From: Tranquillimonas rosea
GTDB taxonomy: Bacteria > Pseudomonadota > Alphaproteobacteria > Rhodobacterales > Rhodobacteraceae
DNA length: 64,000 nucleotides
NCBI RefSeq assembly: GCF_900111315.1
Contig: NZ_FOGU01000010.1
Span: forward strand, 103,666-167,665
Reading direction: 5' to 3'
Of the stretch, positions 8,375 through 17,352 are shown one piece after another. The notes under the pieces were generated by a model. The model made no database searches, was not told where the DNA came from, and saw only the letters and a list, made by a program, of their open reading frames with translations. Made by a program: the position numbers and the translations under genes. Each line of letters opens with the position of its first letter. Positions within the stretch are counted from its first letter, which is position 1.

Positions 8375-9637
8375 TCAGAGCGCCCGCCAGCCGATATCCC
8401 GCCGGAAGACCCCCCCCGGCCAGTCCACCTTCCCGCACATCCCGTAGGCCCGCTCCCGCGCCTCGGCCAGGCTCGCGCCCCGCGCGGTCACGTTCAGCAC
8501 CCGCCCGCCGTTCGATACGAGCCGCCCTTCGCTTTCCGCGGTGCCCGCGTGGAACACCATGTGGAACGAATCCTCCGCGATCCCGCCGAGCCCGGCAATG
8601 GTCTCGCCCTTGGCATAGCTGCCGGGATAGCCGTCCGCCGCGATCACGACCGTCATCGCGTGGTCCTCCGCCCAGTCGATCCGCGCCTCGGCCAGTCGTC
8701 CCTCGGCGCAGGCATGCAGCGCGTCGAGCGCCTGCGCCCCGAGCCGCATCATCAGCGCCTGGCACTCCGGGTCGCCGAACCGGACATTGTATTCCACCAG
8801 CCGCGGCGCGCCGTCCTTTATCATCAGCCCGGCATAGAGCACACCGCGATAGGGCGTTCCGCGCCGGGCCATCTCGGCCAGGGTCGGGCGCACAATCTCG
8901 TCCATCGCCCGCGCTTCGACGGCAGCGTCCAGCACCGGTGCGGGGGAATAGGCGCCCATGCCGCCGGTGTTCGGCCCGGTGTCGCCGTCGCCCAGCCGCT
9001 TGTGATCCTGCGCGGTGCCGATCGGCAGGGCGGTCTCGCCGTCGCACAGCACGAAGAGCGAGGCTTCCTCGCCGGTCATGAACTCCTCCAGCACGACGCT
9101 CGCCCCGGCGGCCCCCAGGGAGCCGCCGAACATGTCGTCGATCGCCGCCAGCGCCTCGTCTTCGTCCATCGCGACGACGACGCCCTTGCCCGCGGCCAGC
9201 CCGTCGGCCTTGACCACGATCGGCGCGCCCGCCGCCGCGACATGGGCCCGCGCCGCGGCGGCGTCGTCGAACCGCGCCCAGGCAGCCGTGGGCACCCCGG
9301 CGGCGTCGCAGATTTCCTTGGTGAAGGTCTTCGACGCCTCCAACTCGGCCGCCGCGCGGTCGGGCCCCACCACTGACAGGTCCGCCGCTCGCAGCACGTC
9401 GGCCACCCCGGCGGCCAGCGGCGCCTCGGGCCCGATGACGACGAGGTCGATCGCCTCCTTCGCGGCGAATTCGGCCACCGCGCCGCCGTCGAGGATGTCG
9501 AGCGTGGCGCAATCGGCGATGGCGGCGATCCCGGCATTGCCCGGCGCCACGATCAGCTTGTCGCATTTCGGGTTCTGCATCGCGGCCCAGGCCAGGGCAT
9601 GCTCGCGGCCGCCGCCGCCAAGGATCAGGATGTTCAT
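8375..9637 (-). CDS. purD: Phosphoribosylamine--glycine ligase (GAR synthetase)
   Basis: ATP-dependent ligation of glycine to 5-phosphoribosylamine, the second step of purine biosynthesis. The 420-residue protein begins with MNILILGGGGREHALAW, the family's N-terminal signature, has the ATP-grasp motif VVKADGLAAGKGV (about residues 137-150), the metal/nucleotide block VEYNVRFGDPECQ (about 280-292), and the GRVLNVTA C-terminal motif. Start at 9637 is fixed by that N-terminal motif; the much longer open frame upstream is antisense to xseA. It runs divergently from xseA with a 69-bp spacer that must hold both promoters. A double-hairpin element follows its stop. Confidence 0.96.
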   Translation of the reverse strand: MNILILGGGGREHALAWAAMQNPKCDKLIVAPGNAGIAAIADCATLDILDGGAVAEFAAKEAIDLVVIGPEAPLAAGVADVLRAADLSVVGPDRAAAELEASKTFTKEICDAAGVPTAAWARFDDAAAARAHVAAAGAPIVVKADGLAAGKGVVVAMDEDEALAAIDDMFGGSLGAAGASVVLEEFMTGEEASLFVLCDGETALPIGTAQDHKRLGDGDTGPNTGGMGAYSPAPVLDAAVEARAMDEIVRPTLAEMARRGTPYRGVLYAGLMIKDGAPRLVEYNVRFGDPECQALMMRLGAQALDALHACAEGRLAEARIDWAEDHAMTVVIAADGYPGSYAKGETIAGLGGIAEDSFHMVFHAGTAESEGRLVSNGGRVLNVTARGASLAEARERAYGMCGKVDWPGGVFRRDIGWRAL

Positions 9638-9706
9638 GTCGCGCGCCTTTCCCTCGGATCGGGCGCGGTCTAGGGTGATCGGGCACGCGGCACAAGACGG
9701 ACCGGC

Positions 9707-11254
9707 ATGGACGACCTCATCGAAGACGCGCAGCCCGGCGGCAACACGCCCGAATTCACCGTGTCCGAAATCTCGGGTGCGGTGAAACGCACGCTCGAGA
9801 ACACCTTCGGCCGGGTCCGCGTCCGGGGCGAGGTCGGCCGCGTGTTCAAGGCGCGCTCGGGGCATCTCTACTTCGACATCAAGGACGACCGGGCGGTCCT
9901 CGCCTCGGTCACCTGGCGCGGCCAGCTGTCCCAGCTCGCCCAGCTCCCCGAAGAGGGGATGGAGGTCATCGCCACGGGGCGGCTGACCACCTTCGGCAGC
10001 CAGTCCAAGTACCAGCTCAACGTCGAAGAGCTGCGCCCCGCCGGGGTCGGCGCCCTGATGGCGATGCTCGAGAAGCGCAAGAAGGCGCTCGAGGCCGAGG
10101 GGCTGTTCGCGACCGAACGCAAGCGCGCGCTGCCCTTCCTGCCCGAGGTGATCGGCGTGGTCACATCGCCCTCGGGCGCCGTGATCCGCGACATCCTGCA
10201 CCGCCTGCGCGACCGCTTCCCGCGAAGGGTTCTCGTCTGGCCCGTGGCGGTCCAGGGCAAGGACTGCGCCCCCCAGGTGGCCCGCGCGATCGAGGGCTTC
10301 AACGCGCTCGATCCGGGCGGTCCCGTGCCGCGGCCCGATCTCCTGATCGTCGCGCGCGGCGGCGGTTCCATCGAGGATCTCTGGGGCTTCAACGAAGAGG
10401 CCGTGGCCCGCGCCGCCGCGGCATCGGAGATCCCCCTCATCTCGGCCGTCGGGCACGAGACGGACACCACGCTGATCGACTACGTCTCCGACTACCGCGC
10501 CCCCACCCCCACCGCGGCGGCCGAGCGGGCGGTGCCGGTAAGGCTGGACCTCCTGACCTGGACCGACCAGCAGGGCGCCCGGCTGGTCCGGGCGGCGGGG
10601 CAGGCGGTCAGCGCGCGGCGACAGCGCCTGGGCGACGTCTCCCGCGCGCTGCCCCGGCCCGAAACGCTGACCTTCGCGGCGCGCCAGCGCCTCGACTGGC
10701 TCGACACCCGGCTGCCCTCGGCCCTCCGCGCCGCTGCGGCGGCCAAGCGGGCGCAGCTCACCCAGGCCGCGGCGGTGCTGCGCCCGGCCACCCTGCGCAC
10801 CCGCGTCGCCGCCGACCGCGAGCGGCTCGACCGGCTGGCGGCGCGTCTCGATCCCGCGCTCGCGCGCAACCGGCGCCAGGCCGAGTCGCGGTTCCAGACG
10901 ACCGCCGCGCGCCTGACGCCGCGTCCGGTGCAGCGCACCATCCGTGACCAGGCCCGCCGCCTCGCCGATACAGCGGCACGGGGCGGGACCGCGACCCGCG
11001 CCACCCTCCGCCAGCGGACCGAGCGCCTCGCCGCGGTCGAGCGTCTGCGGCTGACGCTGGGCTACGAGGCGACCCTGCAGCGGGGCTACGCAGTGGTCCG
11101 GGACGACAACAACCGCGTCCTCACCGACAAGGCTGCCGCGCAGAAGGCGACCGGGATGGACATCCAGTTCCGCGACGGCCACCTGACGATCGGCGCTGCC
11201 CGCCCGTCGAAAAAGCCGAAGGACACACCGCCCGAACAGGGCTCGCTGCTGTGA
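9707..11254 (+). CDS. xseA: Exodeoxyribonuclease VII large subunit
   Basis: Large subunit of the single-strand-specific exonuclease ExoVII, which works with XseB in DNA repair. The 515-residue protein has the N-terminal OB-fold (about residues 18-110, with VRVRGEVGRVFKARSGHLYF), the catalytic core (about 125-330) with VIGVVTSPSGAVIRDI, ARGGGSIEDLWGFNEE and SAVGHETDTTLIDYVSD, a long Arg/Ala-rich coiled-coil (about 330-460) and the conserved C-terminal block LQRGYAVVRD. All core motifs are intact. xseB is not adjacent here. Confidence 0.95.
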   Translation: MDDLIEDAQPGGNTPEFTVSEISGAVKRTLENTFGRVRVRGEVGRVFKARSGHLYFDIKDDRAVLASVTWRGQLSQLAQLPEEGMEVIATGRLTTFGSQSKYQLNVEELRPAGVGALMAMLEKRKKALEAEGLFATERKRALPFLPEVIGVVTSPSGAVIRDILHRLRDRFPRRVLVWPVAVQGKDCAPQVARAIEGFNALDPGGPVPRPDLLIVARGGGSIEDLWGFNEEAVARAAAASEIPLISAVGHETDTTLIDYVSDYRAPTPTAAAERAVPVRLDLLTWTDQQGARLVRAAGQAVSARRQRLGDVSRALPRPETLTFAARQRLDWLDTRLPSALRAAAAAKRAQLTQAAAVLRPATLRTRVAADRERLDRLAARLDPALARNRRQAESRFQTTAARLTPRPVQRTIRDQARRLADTAARGGTATRATLRQRTERLAAVERLRLTLGYEATLQRGYAVVRDDNNRVLTDKAAAQKATGMDIQFRDGHLTIGAARPSKKPKDTPPEQGSLL

Positions 11255-11265
11255 GCGGTCCGGCG

Positions 11266-11337
11266 TCTTTGGTCCGCGAAATATCCTGGGGGTGAATGGC
11301 CCCGCAGGGGCCAGAGGGGGCAAAGCCCCCATTCCCC
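11266..11337 (-). repeat. Double-hairpin intergenic element, copy 2
   Basis: Core CGAAATATCCTGGGGG with hairpins GGCCCCGCAGGGGCC and GGGGGCAAAGCCCCC. It occupies the convergent junction of xseA and the 132-residue secreted protein and ends 3 bp before that protein's stop codon. The hairpin 1 sequence differs from copy 1 but keeps full pairing. Confidence 0.75.
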
Positions 11338-11340
11338 GCC

Positions 11341-11739
11341 TCAGACCCCGATCCGCGGCCCCGGGCACTGCATTGGCGCGTCCGTCGCCTCGGTCTCGTA
11401 CAGTTCCGTGCCGGCAGGGTCGCCCGCGAACCGCGCCCGCAGGCCGCTGCCCGCATCGCGGTAGAAGGTCCAACATTGCGGCCCGGTGCCGTCCTCGTAC
11501 TCGAAACAGATCTGCTCGCCCCGCTGGTACCAGACGCCCTCCTTGCACTCGCCGTCCAGGAACGACCACCGCACCCGGCGGTCCGAGAGGTATTCCTCCA
11601 TCCCGTAGGTGACACCGCCGGTGGCGAAGGTCAGCGTCTTGCCCGAGACGTAATCCTCGAACTCGGCCGCGCTCATCGGCGATTGCGCAGAGGCTGGCAG
11701 GGCGAGGGCGAAGACGAGGAACAGGGCACGACCGATCAT
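11341..11739 (-). CDS. Small secreted protein of unknown function
   Basis: A 132-residue protein with a clear signal peptide (MIGRALFLVFALALPASAQS, cleavage near residue 19). The mature part has four Cys residues (DGECKEG, QICFEY, PQCWTF, MQCPG) that could form two disulfides, and a pattern of G-x-Y and aromatic residues (GVTYGMEEYLSDRRVRWSF, GVWY) reminiscent of DUF995-type periplasmic proteins; this family call is tentative. The ATG at 11739 is chosen because it begins the signal peptide; the open frame continues upstream only as antisense to the next gene. No functional context is evident beyond convergence with xseA. Confidence 0.6.
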   Translation of the reverse strand: MIGRALFLVFALALPASAQSPMSAAEFEDYVSGKTLTFATGGVTYGMEEYLSDRRVRWSFLDGECKEGVWYQRGEQICFEYEDGTGPQCWTFYRDAGSGLRARFAGDPAGTELYETEATDAPMQCPGPRIGV

Positions 11740-11895
11740 GGGCAAAGCGTGGCACAGCGCGCGCGGTGGCACCACCCGCCGGACTGTCGCATCGGCGCCG
11801 GGCCGCCGGGGTCTCTGCTGATCGTCACGGGTCGCATTTGGCATGGTTCGCCGGCACGCGGACGGTCTAGGATGTGGCCGAAGACGGGAGGACGC

Positions 11896-13563
11896 ATGGC
11901 ACTCGACGAGCGCAGGCAACGCAGGGCGCGCGCGACGCCCAAGGGACGGCAGCTGGATGACACCGCGTGGGACGAGGTTCGCGCCCTGCTGCAGGACCGT
12001 CCGCGGCGGCGCGACCTGCTGATCGAGCATCTGCACCTCATCCAGGACGCCTACGGGCACCTGTCTGCCGCGCATCTCCGCGCGCTGGCCGAAGAGATGC
12101 GTCTGAGCCAGGCCGAGGTCTGGGAGGTCGCGACCTTCTACGCTCATTTCGACTGCGTGCGCGAGGACGAGACGCCTCCGCCGGCGCTGACCGTCCGGGT
12201 CTGCGATTCGCTGTCGTGCGAACTGGCCGGCGCGGCGCGGCTCAGGGCGGCGCTGGACGAGGGGCTCGACCCGGCCGAGGTCCGCGTGGTGCGCGCGCCC
12301 TGCATGGGCCGCTGCGACACGGCGCCCGCGGTCGAGCTGGGGCACAACCATCTCGACCATGCGACGCCGCAGATGGTCCACGACGCGATCCGCACCGGCG
12401 ACGTGCACCCGCACATCCCGGAATACGAACCCCTCGACGCCTACCGGGCGGCGGGCGGCTACGACACGCTGCTCTCGCTACGCGCCGACGGCGATTGGCA
12501 GGCGGTTCAGGCCGACCTCCTCGATGCCGGCGTGCGAGGCCTGGGCGGTGCGGGGTTTCCCGCGGGCCGCAAGTGGGGCTTCGTGCGGGCCGAGCCGGGC
12601 CCGCGCTACCTGGCCGTGAACGGCGACGAGGGCGAGCCGGGCACGTTCAAGGACCGCTACTACCTCGAGCGGACGCCGCATCTCTTCCTCGAGGGGATGC
12701 TGATCGCGGCCTGGGCGGTCGAGGCCGACCGGATCTTCCTCTACATGCGCGACGAGTATCCCGCCGTGCTGGAAATCCTGCGCCGCGAGATCGCCGCGCT
12801 CGAGGCCGCCGGTCTGGCCGCGCCCGGCTATATCGACCTGCGCCGCGGCGCGGGCGCGTATATCTGCGGCGAGGAATCGGCGATGATCGAATCGATCGAG
12901 GGCAAGCGCGGGATCCCGCGCCACCGGCCGCCCTATGTCGCGCAGGTCGGCGTCTTCGGCCGCCCGACGCTGGTGCACAATGTCGAGACCCTGCACTGGG
13001 TCGCCCGCGTCTGCCGCGAGGGGCCCGGCGTCCTGGCCGATCACGCCCATAACGACCGGAAGGGCCTGAGAAGCTATTCCGTGTCGGGCCGTGTGGCGCG
13101 GCCGGGGGTCTACCTGCTTTATGCCGGCTCGACGATCCGGGACATCATCGCCGCGGCCGGCGGCATGGCCGAGGGCCATACGCTCAAGGCCTACCAACCC
13201 GGCGGACCGTCCGCCGGCCTCCTGCCGGCGCATCTGGACGACGTTCCGCTCGATTTCGACACGCTGCAGCCCCACGGCAGCTTCGTCGGCTCCGCCGCCG
13301 TGGTCGTGCTGTCGGACAAGGACAGCGTGCGCGAGGCGGCGCTGAACATGCTGCGCTTCTTTGAGGACGAGAGCTGCGGCCAGTGCACGCCCTGCCGCGT
13401 CGGCTGCGAGAAGGCGGTCAAGCTGATGGAAGCCGACCGCTGGGATGCCGATCTGCTGGAGGATCTCTGCCAGGTGATGACCGACGCGTCGATCTGCGGC
13501 CTCGGTCAGGCCGCGCCGAATCCGATCCGGCTGACGCTGAAACACTTCCCCGACGAGGTCTGA
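11896..13563 (+). CDS. NuoE-NuoF fusion, NAD-dependent formate dehydrogenase beta-like
   Basis: A 555-residue diaphorase-type flavoprotein. Residues about 30-165 are a NuoE-like domain with [2Fe-2S] ligands C103-x4-C108 and C136-x3-C140. Residues about 195-550 are NuoF-like with the FMN/NADH motifs GLGGAGFPAGRKWGF and NGDEGEPGTFKDRYY, a SLBB-type segment, and 4Fe-4S ligands C494, C497, C500 and C534. This E+F fusion is typical of the beta subunit of soluble NAD-dependent formate dehydrogenase, which passes electrons from the molybdenum alpha subunit to NAD. No alpha (fdsA), fdsC or fdsD gene is adjacent: ftsY follows. A GGAG site precedes the ATG. It might instead be a diaphorase partner for another oxidoreductase encoded elsewhere. 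Confidence 0.82.
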   Translation: MALDERRQRRARATPKGRQLDDTAWDEVRALLQDRPRRRDLLIEHLHLIQDAYGHLSAAHLRALAEEMRLSQAEVWEVATFYAHFDCVREDETPPPALTVRVCDSLSCELAGAARLRAALDEGLDPAEVRVVRAPCMGRCDTAPAVELGHNHLDHATPQMVHDAIRTGDVHPHIPEYEPLDAYRAAGGYDTLLSLRADGDWQAVQADLLDAGVRGLGGAGFPAGRKWGFVRAEPGPRYLAVNGDEGEPGTFKDRYYLERTPHLFLEGMLIAAWAVEADRIFLYMRDEYPAVLEILRREIAALEAAGLAAPGYIDLRRGAGAYICGEESAMIESIEGKRGIPRHRPPYVAQVGVFGRPTLVHNVETLHWVARVCREGPGVLADHAHNDRKGLRSYSVSGRVARPGVYLLYAGSTIRDIIAAAGGMAEGHTLKAYQPGGPSAGLLPAHLDDVPLDFDTLQPHGSFVGSAAVVVLSDKDSVREAALNMLRFFEDESCGQCTPCRVGCEKAVKLMEADRWDADLLEDLCQVMTDASICGLGQAAPNPIRLTLKHFPDEV

Positions 13564-13627
13564 CGCGCGCGCTCTCTTCCATCCCGGGCCGTCAGGGCTT
13601 AGGTCGGGGCAGGCAAAGGGATCGGCG

Positions 13628-14881
13628 ATGTCGTTTTTCAGAAAGCTCAAGGACCGGCTGACCAAATCCTCCTCCAAGCTGGAGGAGGGGCTCGATTCGA
13701 TCGTCGAGGAAGGTGGCAGCACCGAGGCGGACCCGGACCCAGCGCCGGAGCCCGCAAGGCCTGCGTCTCCGGACACGCTGCCCCCGGCCCCCAAGCCCCC
13801 GGCACCCGAGCCGTCGCAACCAAAGCCGCCGGCCCCCGACCCGTTCCCGCAGCCCGAGGATCCCGCCCCCGCGCCGACGCCGCAGGAGACGCCGGCCCGA
13901 CCCAGCCCGGCCGAGCTGCCGCATGACACGCCGACCGAAGCGCCCATTCCCGGGGCTCCGCCCGAGACGCCCCCCGCGACGGATCGCAAGGGCGGCGGGT
14001 TCTTCGGCCGCATCCTCGGACGGGACACCGGCACCGCCCCGGTGATGCGCCGCGTGCTCGACGACGACATGGTCGAGCAGCTCGAGGACCTGCTGATCTC
14101 GGCCGATCTGGGCGTCGACACGGCGCTGCGCGTGGCCGCAAACATCGCGGAGGGCCGCTATGGCCGCCGGGTCTCGACCGACGAGATCAAGGCGTTGCTC
14201 GCACAGGAGGTCTCCCGGATCATGGAGCCGGTGGCCCGGCCGATGCCGCTCTATCCCAAGCGCCCGCAGGTGGTGCTGGTCGTCGGCGTCAACGGCTCGG
14301 GCAAGACAACGACGATCGGCAAGCTCGCCAGCCAGTTCAAGGCGGCGGGCAAGGAGGTCGTCGTCGCGGCGGGCGACACGTTCCGCGCCGCGGCGGTGGA
14401 ACAGCTGCAGATTTGGGGCGACCGGGCCGGCGTGCCGGTGCTGACCGCGCCCGAGGGCAGCGACCCCGCGAGCCTCGCCTTCGACGCGATGACGAAGGCC
14501 GAGCAGGACGGCGCGGACCTCTTGCTGATCGACACCGCCGGGCGCCTTCAGAACCGTCAGGACCTGATGGCCGAGCTCGAGAAGATCGTCCGCGTGATCC
14601 GCAAGAAGGACCCCGAGGCGCCGCACAACACGCTTCTGGTCCTCGATGCGACCACGGGCCAGAACGCCCTCAGCCAGGTCGAGACCTTCCAGAAGCTCGC
14701 GGACGTGTCGGGGCTGGTGATGACCAAGCTCGACGGCACCGCGAAGGGCGGGGTGCTGGTGGCGCTGGCGGACAAGTTCGGGCTGCCGATCCATGCGATC
14801 GGGGTGGGCGAGCAGATCGACGACCTCGCGCCGTTCGACCCCGAGGAGTTCGCCCGCGCGCTCACGGGGCTCGACGGATGA
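13628..14881 (+). CDS. ftsY: Signal recognition particle receptor FtsY
   Basis: GTPase receptor that docks ribosome-SRP complexes at the membrane for co-translational insertion. The 417-residue protein has an N-terminal acidic, Pro-rich A domain (about residues 1-125), then the N domain helical bundle and the G domain with GVNGSGKTTTIGKLA (G1), DTFRAAAVEQL (G2), DTAGRLQN (G3) and TKLDGTAKGG (G4/closing loop). The proline-rich linker of about 100 residues is low-complexity, as in other members of the order. It stands 64 bp after the NuoEF fusion and converges on the MgtC-family gene with 5 bp between the stop codons. Confidence 0.96.
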   Translation: MSFFRKLKDRLTKSSSKLEEGLDSIVEEGGSTEADPDPAPEPARPASPDTLPPAPKPPAPEPSQPKPPAPDPFPQPEDPAPAPTPQETPARPSPAELPHDTPTEAPIPGAPPETPPATDRKGGGFFGRILGRDTGTAPVMRRVLDDDMVEQLEDLLISADLGVDTALRVAANIAEGRYGRRVSTDEIKALLAQEVSRIMEPVARPMPLYPKRPQVVLVVGVNGSGKTTTIGKLASQFKAAGKEVVVAAGDTFRAAAVEQLQIWGDRAGVPVLTAPEGSDPASLAFDAMTKAEQDGADLLLIDTAGRLQNRQDLMAELEKIVRVIRKKDPEAPHNTLLVLDATTGQNALSQVETFQKLADVSGLVMTKLDGTAKGGVLVALADKFGLPIHAIGVGEQIDDLAPFDPEEFARALTGLDG

Positions 14882-14886
14882 GGCTG

Positions 14887-15396
14887 TCAGTCATGGGTGC
14901 CGATCCACGACTCGATGCGGCGCAGCACCACGAGGACGAGGACCACCAGAAAGGTCGCCAGCAGGGCCAGCGGGATTTGCCCCGCGCCGCAGGACAGGCC
15001 GATCGCACCGGCGAGCCACATCGAGGCGCCGGTCGTCAGGTGGCGGACCTTGCCGCCCGAGGTGATGATCACGCCCGCCGCAAGGAAGGCGACGCCGGCC
15101 GTCACCGCCTCGATCAGGCGCAGCGGATCGATCCGCATCCGATCGCCACGGTCCATGCCGAAATCGAGATGCGACAGCTCGAGCGCGATCAGGCTGAAGA
15201 GACAGGCCGCCACCGCCACCAGCATGTGCGTCCGCAAACCCGCCGGTTTCTCGCGGCGTTCGCGCTCCAGCCCGACGAGACCGCCGAGCACCATCGCGGC
15301 CACGAGGCGTATCGCCGCGACCATCAGCGGCACGGCCGCGAAGGAGCCGTTGAGTTCGTCGACGATGCGCTCGAGCATGACGCGCCCTTCATGCAA
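14887..15396 (-). CDS. MgtC/SapB family membrane protein
   Basis: A 169-residue protein with four or five membrane segments. The MgtC family signature is clear: GGLVGLERERREKPAGLRTH (about residues 39-58), followed by the conserved AAGVIITSGGKVRHLTTGAS block (about 106-125). In other bacteria MgtC is linked to survival at low magnesium and acid stress, but the biochemical function is unsettled and short non-pathogen versions like this are poorly studied. The ATG six codons further in (15378) is an alternative start. Confidence 0.85.
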   Translation of the reverse strand: MHEGRVMLERIVDELNGSFAAVPLMVAAIRLVAAMVLGGLVGLERERREKPAGLRTHMLVAVAACLFSLIALELSHLDFGMDRGDRMRIDPLRLIEAVTAGVAFLAAGVIITSGGKVRHLTTGASMWLAGAIGLSCGAGQIPLALLATFLVVLVLVVLRRIESWIGTHD

Positions 15397-15460
15397 TTGT
15401 CACACGCGCAACGAGCGGCCGGGCCCCGGCGTTCCGGTCCGCGCGGCACGGAGGCACGAA

Positions 15461-16063
15461 ATGTCTGACCGACAGCCCTCGCAGGGTCTCAAGACCGCCC
15501 TGGAACTCGGACCCGTGGCGGCGTTCTTCGCCGGCTACATGCTGCTCCGCGGCGAGACGTTCGAGGTCGCCGGAACCGAGTATTCCGGGTTCATCCTCAT
15601 CACCGCGGCGTTCGTGCCGCTGATCGCCCTGTCGACCTACCTGCTCTGGCGGCTGACCGGCGCCCTGTCCAAGATGCAGATCGTCACGCTGGTGCTGGTC
15701 ATCGTCTTCGGTGGCCTCACCGTCTGGTTCAACGACGAGCGCTTCTTCAAGATGAAGCCGACGCTGATCTACCTGATCTTCGGCGGCATCCTCGGCATCG
15801 GCCTCCTGCGGGGACAGTCCTACCTGCGCCTCGTGATGGACGAGATGGTGCCGCTCGACGAAGAGGGCTGGATGAAGCTGACCCGCCGGTTCACGCTCTT
15901 GTTCTTCGGTCTCGCGCTGCTGAACGAGTTTATCTGGCGCACCATGTCCACGGCGGCCTGGGTGAACTTCAAGACCTTCGGGCTGACGGCGGCGATCTTC
16001 GTTTTCTTCATCACGCAAGGCCGGCTGTTCCGCGACCACGGCACGGGCGAGAAGGACGGCTAG
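15461..16063 (+). CDS. yciB: Inner membrane septation protein A family (YciB/IspZ)
   Basis: A 200-residue protein with five to six membrane segments of the YciB/IspZ intracellular septation family, recognised by the N-terminal LKTALELGPVAAFFAGYM, the IFGGLTVWFNDERFFKMKPT block (about residues 81-100), and RRFTLLFFGLALLNEFIWR. In other proteobacteria it associates with cell envelope and division proteins. The ATG at 15461 follows a GGAGG site 8 bp upstream. It converges on the alpha/beta hydrolase, with two repeat elements between them. Confidence 0.9.
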   Translation: MSDRQPSQGLKTALELGPVAAFFAGYMLLRGETFEVAGTEYSGFILITAAFVPLIALSTYLLWRLTGALSKMQIVTLVLVIVFGGLTVWFNDERFFKMKPTLIYLIFGGILGIGLLRGQSYLRLVMDEMVPLDEEGWMKLTRRFTLLFFGLALLNEFIWRTMSTAAWVNFKTFGLTAAIFVFFITQGRLFRDHGTGEKDG

Positions 16064-16073
16064 GCGGGCGCGA

Positions 16074-16140
16074 AAGGGGGCTTGCCCCCTCTGGCCCCTG
16101 CGGGGCCATTCACCCCCAGGATATTTCCTGAACCAAAGAG
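16074..16140 (+). repeat. Double-hairpin intergenic element, copy 3 (inverted)
   Basis: Reverse-oriented copy relative to copies 1, 2, 4 and 5; its minus-strand core is GGAAATATCCTGGGGG. It begins 10 bp after the yciB stop. Read with yciB it gives hairpin 2 (GGGGGCTTGCCCCC), hairpin 1 (GGCCCCTGCGGGGCC), then GGATATTTCC, the same order relative to the adjacent gene as the other copies. Confidence 0.75.
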
Positions 16141-16251
16141 GGGACGACCCGCCCCCGCCGGGACGGGCCGCCTCTTCGGTCCGCGGTCATCGGCGTCCCC
16201 GCCTGTACCGCCACTCGAGCCTCTCGGTTCAAGGTAAAGGATGGGTTAAGT

Positions 16252-16318
16252 TCTCTTTGGTCCGGCAAATATCCCGGGGGAGTCCCCGCCTCGGCGGGGA
16301 CGGGGGCAGGGCCCCCGA
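16252..16318 (-). repeat. Double-hairpin intergenic element, copy 4
   Basis: Core CAAATATCCCGGGGGAG with hairpin 1 GTCCCCGCC-TC-GGCGGGGAC and hairpin 2 GGGGGCAGGGCCCCC. It directly abuts the stop codon (16319-16321) of the minus-strand hydrolase. With copy 3 it forms an inverted pair around about 110 bp of unassigned sequence (16141-16251). Confidence 0.75.
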
Positions 16319-17242
16319 TCAGGTCCGTTCCGCAGGCGCCGCGCCAAGAGTGGGGCGCAGGTTCGAGGCGGGCGGTGCCAGGAGGCGGGACCAGCGTGGT
16401 TCCGGCTCTTCCGGCAGGAGGCGGCGCAGAAGCGCAAGGGGCAGCGCCTCGGGGTCGGCCAGGAGGCGCCGGTAGAGCGGGAAGAGGCCGGGGCGGAGAT
16501 AGCCGGACCAGTGGCAGATGCGCCGGTCGGGGGCGGCGATGCGATGACCGAGCGCTTCCAGCGCCGCCCGCGTCCGGGCATCGTCGATGGCGAGGTCGAG
16601 CCAGCCGCGGGCCGGGGCTCCGATCCCGGCGCCGATGGCGCGGTCGCGGGCTGCCAGAAGCAGCTCCAGGAGCGCGTCGAAGAGGTCGTTCTCGCGGCTC
16701 GTCACGTTGACGACTTCGGCGGTTCGCGCGGCCGGGCCGGCCAGCGCCGCCGCCGCATCGGACCGAAGGGCGGCGCCGGAGATCAGGATCACGCGTCCGA
16801 CCGCACCCTCGGGCGCCCGCGACAGGCCCGTCAGCGCGACACGGGCGCCGAGGGAATGGGCAATGACCCGCGCCGGCGCCCCGCGCCGCGCCGCCACGCG
16901 CGCCATGAGCCTTGCCAGGGCCGCCCCGGCGCGTTCGGCCTCGGCCCAGGCGCGCCAGATCGAGCCGCGGGCGGGCCAGCCGAACCCGATGCACAGGGGC
17001 TCCTCCGCCGCGCCCACGCCCAGCTGCCTGGGCCAGGAGAGCGCCCTGGACGCCTTCGGGTCGGGGTCGAGCGACATGATGTGGCGGTGCGGGCAATGGC
17101 GCCTGTCGCCGGGGCGGAACTTGTATCCGTGCACCATGACGATGACCGGCGCCTCGGCCGGCAACGCGTCGAGCGCGGCGTTCAGCCGGGTCTCGTCGAT
17201 GTCCGGTTCCGTACCGGCCGCGGTGACCGAAAGAAGCGGCAT
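16319..17242 (-). CDS. Alpha/beta hydrolase, serine-hydrolase type
   Basis: A 307-residue protein with an alpha/beta hydrolase fold: strand VIVMVHGYKF (oxyanion region, about residues 33-42) and nucleophile elbow VIAHSLGARVAL (Ser about 130). The first half also has HCPHRHIMSLDP, seen in esterase-like proteins of related genomes, and an Ala-rich cap. The Asp and His of the triad cannot be assigned with certainty; WSGYLRPGLFPLYR near residue 252 is the strongest conserved-looking C-terminal block. The substrate is unknown. No signal peptide is evident, so it is probably cytoplasmic. Confidence 0.75.
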   Translation of the reverse strand: MPLLSVTAAGTEPDIDETRLNAALDALPAEAPVIVMVHGYKFRPGDRRHCPHRHIMSLDPDPKASRALSWPRQLGVGAAEEPLCIGFGWPARGSIWRAWAEAERAGAALARLMARVAARRGAPARVIAHSLGARVALTGLSRAPEGAVGRVILISGAALRSDAAAALAGPAARTAEVVNVTSRENDLFDALLELLLAARDRAIGAGIGAPARGWLDLAIDDARTRAALEALGHRIAAPDRRICHWSGYLRPGLFPLYRRLLADPEALPLALLRRLLPEEPEPRWSRLLAPPASNLRPTLGAAPAERT

Positions 17243-17352
17243 GGCCCCCTCTGCCCCAGATGTCGTGGCTGCCTCGTATCGCCGTGCTACGACGTTGCGG
17301 TGAAACCGGCATTACGGCTCCGTGACGGTGCCCGGCGGCAACACCCCGCGGC

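Noticed and set aside
9638..11755. Upstream 700-codon extension of the purD frame
   Set aside because: It is antisense to xseA and the secreted protein; the true PurD N-terminus (MNILILGGGGREHA) starts at 9637.
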